This document shows, in pieces, positions 46,333 to 57,528 of a DNA stretch of 64,000 nt (position 1 is the stretch's first letter; each line of letters begins with the position of its first letter). The notes beneath the pieces were generated by a model. It ran no database searches, was not told where the DNA came from, and saw nothing but the letters and a program-made list of their open reading frames with translations. The DNA is from Phlebiopsis flavidoalba (taxonomy: Eukaryota; Basidiomycota; Agaricomycetes; Polyporales; Phanerochaetaceae): assembly GCA_035772785.1 (NCBI GenBank), contig JAOCPU010000043.1, positions 1 through 64,000 on the forward strand, written 5' to 3'. Position numbers and translations under genes: made by a program.

Positions 46333-47607
46333 CTAGATAAGCTGAAAGTCGCAGGACGCGATGTCCTCTCCGATCGCCTTCTGAACCTTTGCGCTATCGA
46401 CAATGAAGCTCGTCGCCTTCTCTCGGAAAGATTCGTTCCAGTGTGCGTAACCACCCTGAACCTTTGCCCCGGAAGCCACAAGGATGTACTTCATGGCGTC
46501 CAGGAGATGCTTGGCAGCGTCTCCGACACCTTCATACCCCTCCGCGGGTATGCGCCTCGCGTAGCGTCTGAGAAGCACCCGCCATCTCGCAGAGACGGCT
46601 TGTGGCTCTGGCGACCATATTTGTGTTAATTCTTGGTGGCTAATGCTTAGCCAATGGTTCACTTACCCTCCAGATAGATATTTCTGTGGACTGTTTTTTG
46701 TCAACATGACATTTGTTGAGGGAGCAAAACGCAAGTCCCAAGAGTTCTACGGCGCAGCTGGCGAAGAAGGCTGCCACCGCTTGTAGCGCCATCTGGACCC
46801 CAGATAGGGTCCTCGTCGTGTGTGACATAGACAACAGGAGATTCGCAGTGGCCGGTTCTCCGATGCGACGCTCTACTGTTGATCGTATGCCCACTTGGAT
46901 GGCTTCGTCGTAGGTTCTCTCTCCACAGAAGGCGACACTGTCAGTGACCAGAGCCGCAAGCTGGAAGATCTGGGCGTTTAGACCCTCGACCATGCGCCTA
47001 ACTCGGCATGCGAGATGTTGTCGGTTTTGGAAAGGTACGCCTGTGCATCGCGAAGTTCGGCAGTTCGTGTGTCGAGGAGGGATCGCATGTTCTGATGAGC
47101 GAGTCGAAGGGCCTGTAGCGCGCGGGTAGTCTCAGCGTGCGTAGTACTGAGGCCCTGGAGAGCGCGGTCCCTTCTCGTCGTAAGCATCCAGTCTCTTCTT
47201 CGACATCTCTGACTCCCGCTGATATTTCTTCTGCTCTGTCGCATAGCGATCCCTCCAGCTCTTTGTAGGCATCCTCCAACCGGCAGATACTTCCCAGAAA
47301 AACTCCTTGAATCTCTCATCAGCCAAATTCAGCTTTTGACTCAACGTCATCTCCCTTTGAACATGCTCGTCGTCGTCTCCTCCGTGAGCTTCTGTAACTT
47401 CTCGTCACATTCTGTAAATTTGCGCTGCCAGTGCTCCTGCCTGCGTGTTGCCTCGGCTAACTGCGGATGCAGTATTGTGGGCTTGACCGTTTCCTTTGCT
47501 GACTGCGTCTCGGTAGGACTTTGGCTCTGCACGGCCTACCACAGTCTGTGCTGCTGAAGTGACAAACTCGGCCACGCCGGCCACGCGCCGTCGATAATAC
47601 TGTTCAT
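46333..47607 (-). CDS. Lineage-specific coiled-coil protein, unknown function
   Basis: From the ATG at 47607 (MNSIIDGAW) and across frame changes: QSQSPTETQSAKETVKPTIL, QLAEATRRQEHWQRKFTECD, EKLQKLTEETTTSMFKG, LNLADERFKEFFWEVSAGWR, then ALQGLSTTHAETTRALQALR, NMRSLLDTRTAELRDAQAYL and SKTDNISHAE. The first half is coiled coil. The second half contains RMVEGLNAQIFQLAALVTDS, VGIRSTVERRIGEPATANLL, WSPEPQAVSARWRVLLRRYA, LLDAMKYILVASGAKVQGGY and AKVQKAIGEDIASCDFQLI, stop at 46333. The pairing of a coiled coil with a VEGLNAQIFQ-type helical block is a pattern I associate with an expanded, uncharacterised Agaricomycete family, but I have no name for it. Segments stay coherent over about 400 residues, which makes chance unlikely. 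Confidence 0.6.
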
Positions 47608-47811
47608 GATGATGGATGTTGGAGACGAGCGGCAAGAAGTAGGGATAGCGCGCAGCGAGCGGGCGTAAAGGCCAAGGCTCGATTCCAAGTCCCATGTAAT
47701 GAAGGTTTGTCCCTATTTCAACAGAACGGAACCCTCTCATTCTGATTGTCTGAGGTAGAACCAGTCCTCAGCTTCTCGGCATGACTTGCAGTGGTCCTTC
47801 TCGATTCTTGG

Positions 47812-48029
47812 ATGGATCCTCCGCAGTATATTGCAACGGATAGGCTTCACGCTCTAGGTAACATCATGCGTCGTCTTTCTGCGACAAGTCTTCCGCTAGG
47901 CATGCCGGACGGGACAAACGAGGTGCGTCCTCCGCGATACGTCTTTCGATCCAATACCTCCTGACTGTAATGATATTGCAGAAATCAAACCTTGGCGCGG
48001 TGGCACGGCGAGCATTCGTGGAACACTAG
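47812..48029 (+). CDS. Possible small two-exon gene, 52 residues
   Basis: MDPPQYIATDRLHALGNIMR begins at 47812, continues to MPDGTNE, and splices over an intron with good borders and a CTGAC branch site (GTGCGTCC to ATATTGCAG, about 47931-47980) to KSNLGAVARRAFVEH, stop at 48029. The join is in frame without any correction, unusual for this sequence. It could be a real small protein, or 5' exons of a longer gene. No family recognised. Confidence 0.3.
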
Positions 48030-48329
48030 AGCAGTAAATCAACGGTGGACAGTCGCGAGCGCTCTACGCGATGAAGGCGACCCCTTTGGTTAAACGACTG
48101 CCTGTTTGAGACCGCAGTCTTCATACGTGAAAAGAATTCGCATGCAGCACATCCCTGTAGGAATCCATCAGCTGCGGCGATGCCAAAGGAACGGTACACG
48201 TCGACTGTTGAACGGGCCCCCGAATCGTCGTCCCTGGGGGGCCATTTGACTTTCGGGAATAAAACAGCACAAAGCTCGTCGCTGCTGCAGACTACCGAAA
48301 ACTCGGGTCATCGCCTCAACGTGCGAAAA

Positions 48330-50808
48330 ATGACGACCTTATCCCCATTTTCTGGCCCATTGCGCAAGCTCGCTATTGCATTCGACGTTGGAACGACGTT
48401 TAGCGGAATCGGATACGCCATACTCGACCCAGGAGAAGTACCGAAAATACAAGGTGTCACCAGGTATGTGGAGTGAAGACTAGAGAAGGATATCCTCTCT
48501 GAGTATTGCTATCGAACCTCTAGGTTCCCCGGTCAAGAGAACGGAGATTTCAAGATACCCTCTGTCCTCTGGTACACACCTGATGGCAAGGTTAGCGCAG
48601 CAGGTGCTGAGGCTCGCGATCCGGGTATGACTCTCCTTGCCGAGGACGAGGACCTAGTCCTAGTTGAATGGTAAGTTTATTCATGTTAATTCGGCTAAGA
48701 GACTAAGACTTACCTCATGTAGGTGGAAACTGCACCTTCGGCCAGGAGCCTTGGAGGCAGATGGGTTGCGAGTGGCGGACCTGAAGCCTCTCCCGCCCGG
48801 GAAGACGGTCATTGACGTGAACGTTTTTGCCGATTTCCTGAAATATCTATTTGATTGCACAAAAACATATATCATTGAGACACACACCCTAACGGATTAA
48901 GCCTTTGGACCTCACTTCAGGATCGCATCGAATTTACACTGAGCCATCCAAACGGCTGGAAGAAGGCTTACAGCAAGGAAGGATGAGGCAGGCCGCCGTT
49001 CGCGCTGGTCTTGTACCAGACACACCGGCCGGGCATGCTCGGATTCATTTTATCACCGAAGGCGAGGCCAGCCTTTTGTATTGTCTTGATAATGGGCTCG
49101 CAGCGGACGCAATAAAGGTGTGTTGATGAGATTATATGAAGATTTCTATTCTGACGTCCTTGGTAGGAGGACGCGAGTGTCATGGTGGTCGACGTGGGAG
49201 GAGGTACGGTCGACATTAGCACGTACAAACTCACTTCAACACGACCGGTATCCGTGGAAGAGATCGCTCCTCCCGACTGTACAGTTTTCGACTCGTTCAC
49301 CGTCTATTTGTGGGTTCTGACAAACTTGAATCCATGCAGGCATTCTTCAAGGCTCTACTCGAGTCAATATACGTGCGCTTAGGTTCTTGAGAGGTACGTT
49401 CTCTTTCCACAGGGTGACCTCCAGGTTCACTCACGTATTGCCCACGTAGCTAAACTTGCAAACTCGCGGTACGGTAACGATGAGGATCTCTTGACAATGA
49501 TGGAAAAACTTTGAACGCTCGACAAAGCCCACCTTCAAGGATTCCTCTGATCGATCTTTCATCAAGTTTGGGTCCATGCGAGACAAAGATCCTGACGTCG
49601 GGATTAGGAGTGGCCAAATCACACTGGAGGGGGTAAATTCCTTGACTAGTGTCTCGTTCCTACTCTAAACATCCTTGGCATAGGTCGGACATGGAACAGT
49701 TCTTCAAGCCATCAATTGATGGCATTGTCGCCGCAATCCGGGCGCAGAGAAAGGCTGCGTCTGAACCTGTCACGGTATGTAACCTCGTCTCATACACCGC
49801 ACCCATGAAGCATTAACATTGCGCCACGTCCAGTTGGCCTTCCTGGTGGGTGGGTTTGCCGCTAGCCCATGGCTGTATGCGCGGTTGAAGGCTATTCTTC
49901 TCGCTGAAGGCATGGATTTGTCGCGTCCAGATAATCACACGTAAGTTGGTCGGCATTTCCGCGTCAAAAGAGTATCATACTTACAACCCATACCTTAGAA
50001 ACAAAGCTGTGGCGGAGGGCGCTGTCTCGTATTATCTCTCGCACTCCGTTGCCGCGCGTATTTCTCGCTTGACATATGGCGCACCTTGCGTGCAATATTA
50101 TGAGCCATCAAACCCGGAGCACGTCCTTCGAAGCCATCGCATATATACTCGACCTTCCGGGCGTTCCGTTGTCCCTGATGGGTTCGTAGTCATTCTGGCA
50201 AAGGTATGTCGGACGCCTGCTGTCTACTGTCAGGCTCTTACTAAGCCAATCGGCGAAAAAGGGTGTAAAGGTGAAGGAGAACGAAGAGCTTCCGCCGGCC
50301 ATTCTTCGTGGAAGCCGCCCAGCCCAACACTCTCAACAACATCTCCTCGGAGGTGTCATGTTACCGCGGCAGCCACAAGAACCCCGAGTGGACGGACCTT
50401 GAGCCCGGTAGGTATCTCGAAATGAGAAGTCCGATGCTCTACCAGAGAGTCTCAGATCACTCATACCCTACTATTAGAGTGTTTTTCTTCACTGTGCACC
50501 ATTCACGCCGACACCTCACGGGTCGCTAAGCAGAGGCACCTTGGATCAAAGGGTATCTATTACACCCAGAGCACATTTGACATTGTGCTTTCATGTGGCC
50601 TCACTGAGATGAAGGCACACATTAGTTGGGTCGAGAACGTATGTACAACAAACGTTTGTCCGTTTCGTGGGCTTACCAATCGTGTACTTTAGGGTGTCGA
50701 AAAGCGGTATGTCACTTTCACTCCTGCCTCAGTGTGTTTCGCATTCTTACACATATAACTCGCGGTAATGCCAAAATTGTCTACGACGACATCGCTCAAC
50801 CTTGCTAG
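48330..50808 (+). CDS. Hsp70-like ATPase of the HSPA12-related type
   Basis: Actin-fold ATPase related to Hsp70 but diverged, as in the large mushroom families of Hsp70-like proteins. The ATG at 48330 (MTTLSPFSGPLRK) precedes AIAFDVGTTFSGIGYAIL, the phosphate-1 loop. An in-frame ATG at 48180 would add 50 residues with no known domain. Next, over short introns: FPGQENGDFKIPSVLWYTPD, LLAEDEDLVLVEWWKLHL, FITEGEASLLYCLDNGL, VVDVGGGTVDISTYKL (phosphate-2, near 49.2 kb), KPSIDGIVAAIRAQRKAAS, LVGGFAASPWLYARL (adenosine motif, near 49.85 kb), AVAEGAVSYYLSHSVAARIS and SWVENGVEKR near the end; stop 50808. At least nine introns with GT-AG ends. No Hsp70 substrate-binding domain follows, which separates it from true chaperones. 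Confidence 0.9.
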
Positions 50809-51989
50809 CTGTGGGCTTCAGCGACCTCTTCGAAACCATGTGCCTTTATCTAGACCTGATGCCAACGGACTCCTGGTGTTTGAAGTTTGGAATGTACTTA
50901 CCTCTCTTCATCAATACTAGTTGCATATAGCCTACTGCTGCGGCTCTAGACTAGTGTGCGTCTGGGCGAATCATGATGGTTATGGGTTGCGGACGGTTCC
51001 TCGTGGTGAGTATCAGCTCAAGTGGGGATAAGTGGCATACATATCTTGGCTGTAGCCGCGATAATTCCACGTCCTGTCGTTGGAACGACGAGCGCCGCGA
51101 GAACCACGGTCACACGACAAGGGTTTTTAGCACAAACACAGCTTGAAAGGACATTGCAGTCGGCTGTTATTACGCAAGCATTTGTGGCGTGAGCCCAAGC
51201 GACAGACCCGGTCACCCAATATCTACTCAGGTCTGTTCCACGTCAAGCGATTGGAAGACTCTTCCTCTTTGATAATGAAAACTTAGGGAGCCGCCTCTAA
51301 ATCTTCGATCTGACGCGCTGGAATTGTGCCTTTATTCGCGCCATACAATTATCGCAGAATCCGTGGTCGTGGCGACATCTGTTCATCAATGTCTGGAGCG
51401 CTTTGAGACAGTCAAGATGTCGATTCACCCGCGAGGAGCTTCAGCTCAAGCAAGAGTGAGTCGTAATTGCATTGGCATGACGCGTGGTTGGTGTGGGAGA
51501 TTCCGCCCGTGTTGCTGTGGCGGGACGAGATCCTTTGTTCGTTTCGCTAAGATAGAACTCGAGGATGGCGTCCCCTGCCCTTCGCAAAAAACCGGACCGC
51601 GTTCGTGCCGTCCAACTCGAACCACCGTGCAGCATTGGCGTTGTTACTATGATGATCGCGCCAGTCGGTTTTGGTTGGCGTGATCGCGAGGAGATAGAAT
51701 GCTGCGGGAAGGATGTCTGGGATCTCATATGTCGTGGCAAATTGAATCGCAGAGACGGCTTCGGGGAGTTACGTCGTGGTTACCAAGGAGCAGCGGCGAA
51801 TTCAAGTTGGCGGACCTCCCAGCCCCCGAGTGTTACCGGCCACTCCCTTCTCATGTGGTCTTTGATCGTATTGACGATCCCCCTCTACATGGTATCGGGA
51901 TGAAATATCAAGAAGACCCGAGATCGTTATGGGAAAGTCAGCACGTTTCACAGCATTGAGCTTGCGAGGAAGTGCTCTAGGTAGACCAA
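50809..51989. other. No gene recognised
   Basis: Plus-strand pieces such as VATSVHQCLERFETVKMSIH, ending at a GTGAGT donor near 51456, and LADLPAPECYRPLPSHVVFD near 51.8 kb look like exons of one plus-strand gene, but no family is recognised and frames cannot be joined. Confidence 0.3.
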
Positions 51990-52359
51990 TTAGAGCGGTA
52001 AATAATGAAATACAGAATGGTTTGACTCACGCCACATCATAGATAACTCGAGAAGACTTGCCACATCATCTACCTTGTCGACCTCCCCCAGGGTTACTAG
52101 CATTATTCCATCGTACTTCTCGATCTCAGTATCATCATGTCTCTCCAGCTTCTCAATAATGCTCGCAAAGACTTCTGAATGATGTGACAGGAAAAGTCGA
52201 TGGACGCGGAAAATATGCCTTTGCATGTCTGAAGCCAGAGCCGACAGCGCAATGTCTCCGTGCGCGTAGTAGAACCCAGGCGCGCGGTATCATCTGAACG
52301 TTGGCTGTTTGATCCGTGGATGTTCTAGGGTCTGTTTCCTGGTAGGCTTCCTCGGTCAT
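51990..52359 (-). CDS. BTB/POZ domain protein (partial model)
   Basis: Protein-interaction domain, often a Cullin-3 adaptor. From an ATG at 52359: MTEEAYQETDPRTSTDQ, then across one shift FYYAHGDIALSALASDMQRH, IFRVHRLFLSHHSEVFASI and, after a further stretch, DGIMLVTLGEVDKVDDVASL and LLELSMMW, where a GTGAGTCAAA donor begins. The FRVHR...HSEVF pattern is the core of fungal BTB domains, followed by the expected LPDV-like segment. The remaining exons, downstream of about 51.99 kb, could not be read, so the C-terminus is missing from this model. An upstream Ser/Pro-rich leader from 52491 is possible. Confidence 0.75.
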
Positions 52360-54328
52360 GTCAGCAGAATATTGTACTTCTGTCGAAAGATGCGGAGAGG
52401 AAAGCAGTGAAAGATGCGGAGAAGAGGGCGCAGGGGAGGCATCAGAGGGGGTGTTAGGCCGAGATGCAGTCGAGAGGGGTCCCGCCAACACTCATGGACT
52501 GTACAGTAGAGGTTATCAAGGTGCGACTTGACAAGGGTACAAGAAGAGTGACGTACCCATCAAGCCAATAGTACCTGCTCTTATAGTGCGAATGACCCTT
52601 GAAATCTGCAGTATGACGCCATTTACCGGCTGCGACCAGCACCGCGTTTGGAAGTAACTCCTACCGCGGCAGGTCTAGCCATACCATTCGCTCGTCGCTC
52701 CGCCGACTCTCATGTCGAGACCGCAGTCTTCATGTAAGTGGAAAGCAGAGATCAGAATAGCCGGGTCTTATCGGGCTCAAGTAGTCATGGTCTCACCTTC
52801 ACCAATATTGGTCGCCCAATGTCATGGACCTGGGAAAAAAAACGGACGCTAGACGTGGTAAATCACACTGAGGTTTTGGTTCTCGTCGATTTTGGTGGTT
52901 GACTGATATACTTATGCAAGTAAGATCGAGAAAACGTGCCAATAAAGTTGTTGTCTCCGCAATCTACTTCTGACAGGTGGTGTTGGTCAGGTGCCAACTT
53001 GAATGTGCTACGGCCCGGCGTCGCGACGTTGATTACGCAAGGTCCTCGTGTTAGTCCTTTCATGGGCGACACGCATTCGGGTTATGCACCTCGGAGCAGA
53101 GCAGTGATATTCAGGGGGAAATGTTGATGTTTCACAACGTATTAGGGATTGTCGACTAGTGTGACTAGCGAGTCATGGTAGGTCATGGTGAGTGCCAAGT
53201 GGCGCCGCCGTGCCGCCCGATGCCCGCCGTTTCCCGGCAGAGAGCGCGCCACAAAGTCCCCGGCTGATCGGCATTTTCTAGTCGCCGGCCTCCAGCGCTC
53301 ATATCGGATCTGAATCTCGTTTGCTCCTTGATCGACCAGTTTTTGCTTGTTTCCATGTCAGTAGCACTAGACGATCTGTCTGTGCTAGAAGTATAAACAC
53401 TCTGGTTTTCGCTTCAATTGTACGTGCAGCAAGAATCAGCTTCTGAAAGTCCATGCACAACACCATTACAGTACTTACATCACGTAGAACTCCGTGATGT
53501 GCCCGTTACTTCCGCAGCGTCGGTGAAAACTGATCTCACTACATTTCGGAGGGATACTGACTTACTTTACTAGAGTGTCTCGCATATACGAACCCGACTA
53601 CTTAATTCTTCGTAACATTGAAAATCTGCTCTCCCAAAGATCACCATTAGCTTCGCACTCCGAGTCCCAGCGTCTTCAATATCTGGGAGTAATGAAACGT
53701 CTATCGCGCAATAGGTATTAATGGAGCTTAAGGTGCTGATCACCGGTACCGATGGCCAACGACATCGCGGCATCAGTTTAGCTTACCAAGGGCCTCGAAA
53801 GCGAACATCGGGTATTCACTCTTTGTCATTCTGCGCAGTGACATCGATTGAATTAGTATTTGATGATGGGCGGTACCCCATTCCTCCATCTAGTATAGAG
53901 TGATATGGGGACCTGACCACAGCCCGCTCAGTAGTATGTTAGAAGAAACAATGCTGATAGCGGATAGCGGCAATTGCATGCAGGACTGAAAAGAGAAGAG
54001 AACAGCGTCAGTAGTGATGGCGCGTAAGTACCCAGCGGTTCATATATCTGAGTCTGGCTGACTGGCCGCAGTTATAGGAACGATCGGGTGCTTGCTGCAC
54101 TCCCCGTGCGCCAGGGCAGCCTCATTCACGGCGGGAAGAATTGTAGCGGTGTAAAAAGCGAGGAGCGGTCGTGGTTGTCATTGATCAGAAAATGCAATGT
54201 CTTTACGGACAAAGCGGCTACATGCCGTTTACAATCAACGTCGCTTGGCTCCAAATAACCGTCAATAAAGACGTGGGGAGTAGGGACGGTGGAAGTGCTC
54301 AATCCTCCCCTAGACTCCCCCCATAAAG
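52360..54328. other. No gene recognised
   Basis: Short frames only. A GC-rich patch lies at 53190-53290. The 17-mer GAGACCGCAGTCTTCAT at 52717-52733 repeats one at 48108. A minus-strand 67-codon frame at 53570-53773 has a moderately protein-like sequence without motif. Confidence 0.35.
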
Positions 54329-55502
54329 ATGCTAGCACTTGCTCAATTATTTCCTCGCTACAAGCACTACATTCCGTTAGCTCCCCAGACCTCCTCCTAC
54401 CGCCCCGGCATTGGCAGTATCATTTTAACGGTCACCCTCGTAGCTTCTCTCGCCTTGAACTTCGTCGTCTTTGTGGGCAGTCGCAGGTCCTGGACAAGTC
54501 CTCTGGATGACTACCAGAGATTGTAGGTGTTTTGATTGATATTCTCGTACAGAATTCCAACTACATTTCCAGAAAACAGTACCCATTGCTCGACGCCAGT
54601 ACACGCTCCCATGTCTCGCCGTCCGTCCACTCGTCCGATCCACACAAACGCCATCGTCACCACCCTCTACAACGACGCCTACGCTGCTGCAGTTGCAACC
54701 CTCGGCCATTCTCTTCGTAGAGTGAACACTACGGCACGCATGGTCCTTCTTTACCTCCCCGACAAAGTCTCGACCGACGCCCTTTGCCTCGCGACATCAT
54801 CCGGATTTACACCTCAACCAGTCGAGCGTATTGCGCCTCCAGACAACGGCCGCGGCATGAACCCACACTTTATTGATCAATACACGAAGCTGATACTTTG
54901 GACACTCGACACCTCACCGCAACCAATCACACACCCTCGTCTACCTCGACTCAGACACACTCGTGCTGCGCAATTTCGATGAGCTATTCTTATTACCTTA
55001 CAACTTCGCGGCCGGCACACGGATGTCTACCTCGATGCACGCGGCTTCACTACCAACTTCAATGCCGGAGTGATGCTCCCTCCGCCCCCGACACCGCGTT
55101 GTACCACCAGATGCGCGAAAGCCTCGCCGTCGCGCGGTACCCGCACGAGATGGCCGAGCAGGCCTTCCTCAACCAATTCTTTGCGACCGACGTCCTACGC
55201 CTACCGTACGTTTACAACGGGAATATTGCCCTCAAGGAGCGGTCTGCTACACGGTGTGGGAGGGCATACAAGATGAGCTGCGCATCGTGCATTACACAGT
55301 GTTCAAGCCGTTCATTTCCCATAGCTGGGAGCCGGTACCTGTAGAGAGGCTAGAAGAAAGGATACAGGCTGCGGCAAAGGCGCACTCGGGTATATTCAGG
55401 GAGGAAATGCTGCGGTGGGGTGAGATGTGGAAGGAAACACGGTCTACGTACGCGACGGAGCTCGAACGATGCCAGAAAACTTACTACACGGTTATGATCT
55501 GA
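54329..55502 (+). CDS. GT8-family glycosyltransferase (glycogenin-like), membrane-anchored
   Basis: Nucleotide-sugar-dependent glycosyltransferase of family 8. The ATG at 54329 starts MLALAQLFPRYKHYIPLAP. A signal anchor follows (IILTVTLVASLALNFVVFVG, residues about 30-49), so it is probably a type II Golgi protein. An intron lies at 54523-54572. The catalytic domain begins HTNAIVTTLYNDAYAAAVAT, then LGHSLRRVNTTARMVLLYLP and HFIDQYTKLILWTLD. LVYLDSDTLVLRNFDELF holds the DxD metal site. FTTNFNAGVML follows near 55.06 kb, then PHEMAEQAFLNQFF, LPYVYNGNIALKE and ELRIVHYTVFKPFISHSWEP, where glycogenins have the HxxGxxKPW end, then a helical tail to 55502. The membrane anchor argues against true glycogenin. 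Three frame shifts, at about 54.93, 55.07 and 55.24 kb. Confidence 0.88.
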
Positions 55503-55785
55503 TTATTACCTAGCATTAGCACATACTCTATGACTTTTCGGCTCCTGCTATTCTCTCCGATAGATGACTCTCCCGAACACATGAAGGAGTCATCAAAGAT
55601 TATTGTGAGCAACACCGACCGAAAAGGTAACAAACAAGTACAAACTCCAAGCTCCCGCGGGGTTCCACGCTTCCCACCGATACCGCCATGTCTACACATT
55701 CCGCTCCAACATTGCTTGTATCTCGAACGAATTTAAAACGGTGACCATAAGCTCAAGAATTATTGCGATGAACATCTTGATGTAA

Positions 55786-55986
55786 TTGGACGCGCTGCCG
55801 GAATGCGACAAACGATCCAAAAATCTCCAAAGTATGTCGATGAAAAAACAATTTGTGAGAAGATTGATCTATGCAGTACCTCCAGTGTTTCCTCCTAGTG
55901 CGCCCGAAACAGCTGATGATGATGTTTTCTTTACAGTGACGATCTTGCTCGTAATCGCCGGCATTATACTATACAGGGGGTTATGA
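55786..55986 (+). CDS. Possible tail-anchored small membrane protein
   Basis: A 66-codon frame ending in a hydrophobic segment right at the C-terminus (FFTVTILLVIAGIILYRGL), the layout of tail-anchored proteins. The preceding part is Pro-rich and acidic (PPSAPETADDD). It lies between the GT8 and APH-like genes on the same strand. It may instead be the last exon of a gene whose earlier exons are unreadable. Confidence 0.25.
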   Translation: MDALPECDKRSKNLQSMSMKKQFVRRLIYAVPPVFPPSAPETADDDVFFTVTILLVIAGIILYRGL

Positions 55987-56116
55987 GATCCCAGCCTCCT
56001 CTTTCAATGGTGAATCAGAACTGGGATGCGTGCGCTTAGAAGATGTCCTCGAGGCTCTCCCCGTGAGTAGCATCATTGCGCGGGTATCCTCAAAATCTGA
56101 GCCTCTCACCACTACA

Positions 56117-57157
56117 ATGGGCTCCGAAGACGACACAAGTATCATTTTCAAACCCTTCCATACTGCCCCAAGAGGCCCAAGTCCAGTTCAAAGAATCGTC
56201 ATTTTTTGCTCGCCACACATCGTTACCCTCATCCCTCAGACGTACGAGCGGCGACCAAATCGCACGATCTTTCAAATGCCATCATTTTTCGGACGACGAC
56301 CGCCGCCTGTAGCTTTTCCGTCTCTCGGGCTCATCGTCAAGTACGGCAGCGAAATCACTATCGCCGAAGGACAGTGTCTATGGGCAATTCGACGCCTGCT
56401 ACGAGATCGTGTTCCCGTTCCCGAGATCTATGGCTGGGACACGGACGGAGGTCAGGTCTTCCTGTACATGGAACTCATACCCGGGCGTCACCCTGGAGGC
56501 ACGCTATCCTTCTCTTTCTCATGATGAGAAGATCGCAGTCTCCTCTCAGCTGCGAGCTATCGTTCAAGCGCCTCCGCGACCTGCGCCAGGACCCCAAGGA
56601 TACCATTTGTTGGTAAGCACACTCTGCCAAGGATCTTTTGTTGCCCTCGCCCTCGCTGATCGCTGGGTGCAGGGCACATGAACAACAGCCCTTACGCGAC
56701 ATGCTGTTCCTCCAAACACCAGTTAGGTCCCACCGCCGGGAACTCGGGCCCTTTCCATCCGCCTCCATACCCTGCGCTTCTCCGACTTTCCTCGCAGATA
56801 TGGCAGAATCCCCCGCTGAAAAAGACCTGCACCGGGCGTCCTCTGGACACCTTTCCGTTACAAGCTCCCCGAGCTCCACGGCCCCATCACCTTCACCCAT
56901 AACGACTTACACAGACGGAACATCATCATAAGTGACCTCAGACGTAACGGCGACCATCCCCCTATCCGTATTGTGGCGCTCGTCGACTGGCACCAGTCTG
57001 GATGGCTGCCGCCGTTTTAGGGGAGTGGTGCAAAGCGTATTGGCCCCTCGCCATTCCGCCACAGGGAGACGACTGGGCGGTGTATCTGCGCGACGTGCTC
57101 GAGCCGTTTGAGAACTTTGATTACTGGTCGTACTTTGGCACGTGTATGGGTACGTAG
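56117..57157 (+). CDS. Aminoglycoside phosphotransferase-like (APH) kinase
   Basis: Small-molecule kinase fold, common and expanded in Agaricomycetes, with unknown substrates; there is no reason to expect drug resistance. The ATG at 56117 gives MGSEDDTSIIFKPFHTAPRG; an earlier in-frame GTG exists at 56030. Then across one shift ESSFFARHTSLPS and NAIIF. The frame resumes with FPSLGLIVKYGSEITIAEGQ (Lys-containing strand), CLWAIRRLLRDRVPVPEIYG, VFLYMELIPG (hinge) and LRDLRQDP, then an intron at 56613-56672. PITFTHNDLHRRNIIIS (near 56.9 kb) is the catalytic HxDxxxxN loop, and RIVALVDWHQSGWLPP carries the metal-binding Asp. After FWEWCKAYWPLAIPPQGDDW it ends at 57157. All catalytic residues are present. 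Confidence 0.88.
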
Positions 57158-57528
57158 GCTTTCGGCAGCGACTGACGAGGGTGGATTACGTAATGCATTG
57201 TACTCAGGACGATCATGTCAGCCCCCCGAATGTCGACCTGGCGGTATGTTGTCTCCGTTTTCTGTTCGAAATGATTGTCCGTGGACTTGTGGCGACGTTG
57301 AGGTTTGAGCCCGATTCAATACGTCCAGATCTTACATGCGTTTATGTAAGGTGCCCGACTTCGACGCGCCGACGCCCATCTGGAAGCTCTACGAGGATCG
57401 CACGAAGCGACAAGTTCTCAGCTATAAAGACCAAACAATAGAAAACCATACACGGATCACGAGCCTGAACGATTAATGGCATAAATAGGCTGACTGAGTG
57501 GGCACTTAAGTTCGAAAAACCCAACATC
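57158..57528. other. Intergenic, promoter of the AAA ATPase gene
   Basis: No gene. CATAAATAGG at 57480-57489, about 40 bases before the next ATG, is a possible TATA element. Confidence 0.4.
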
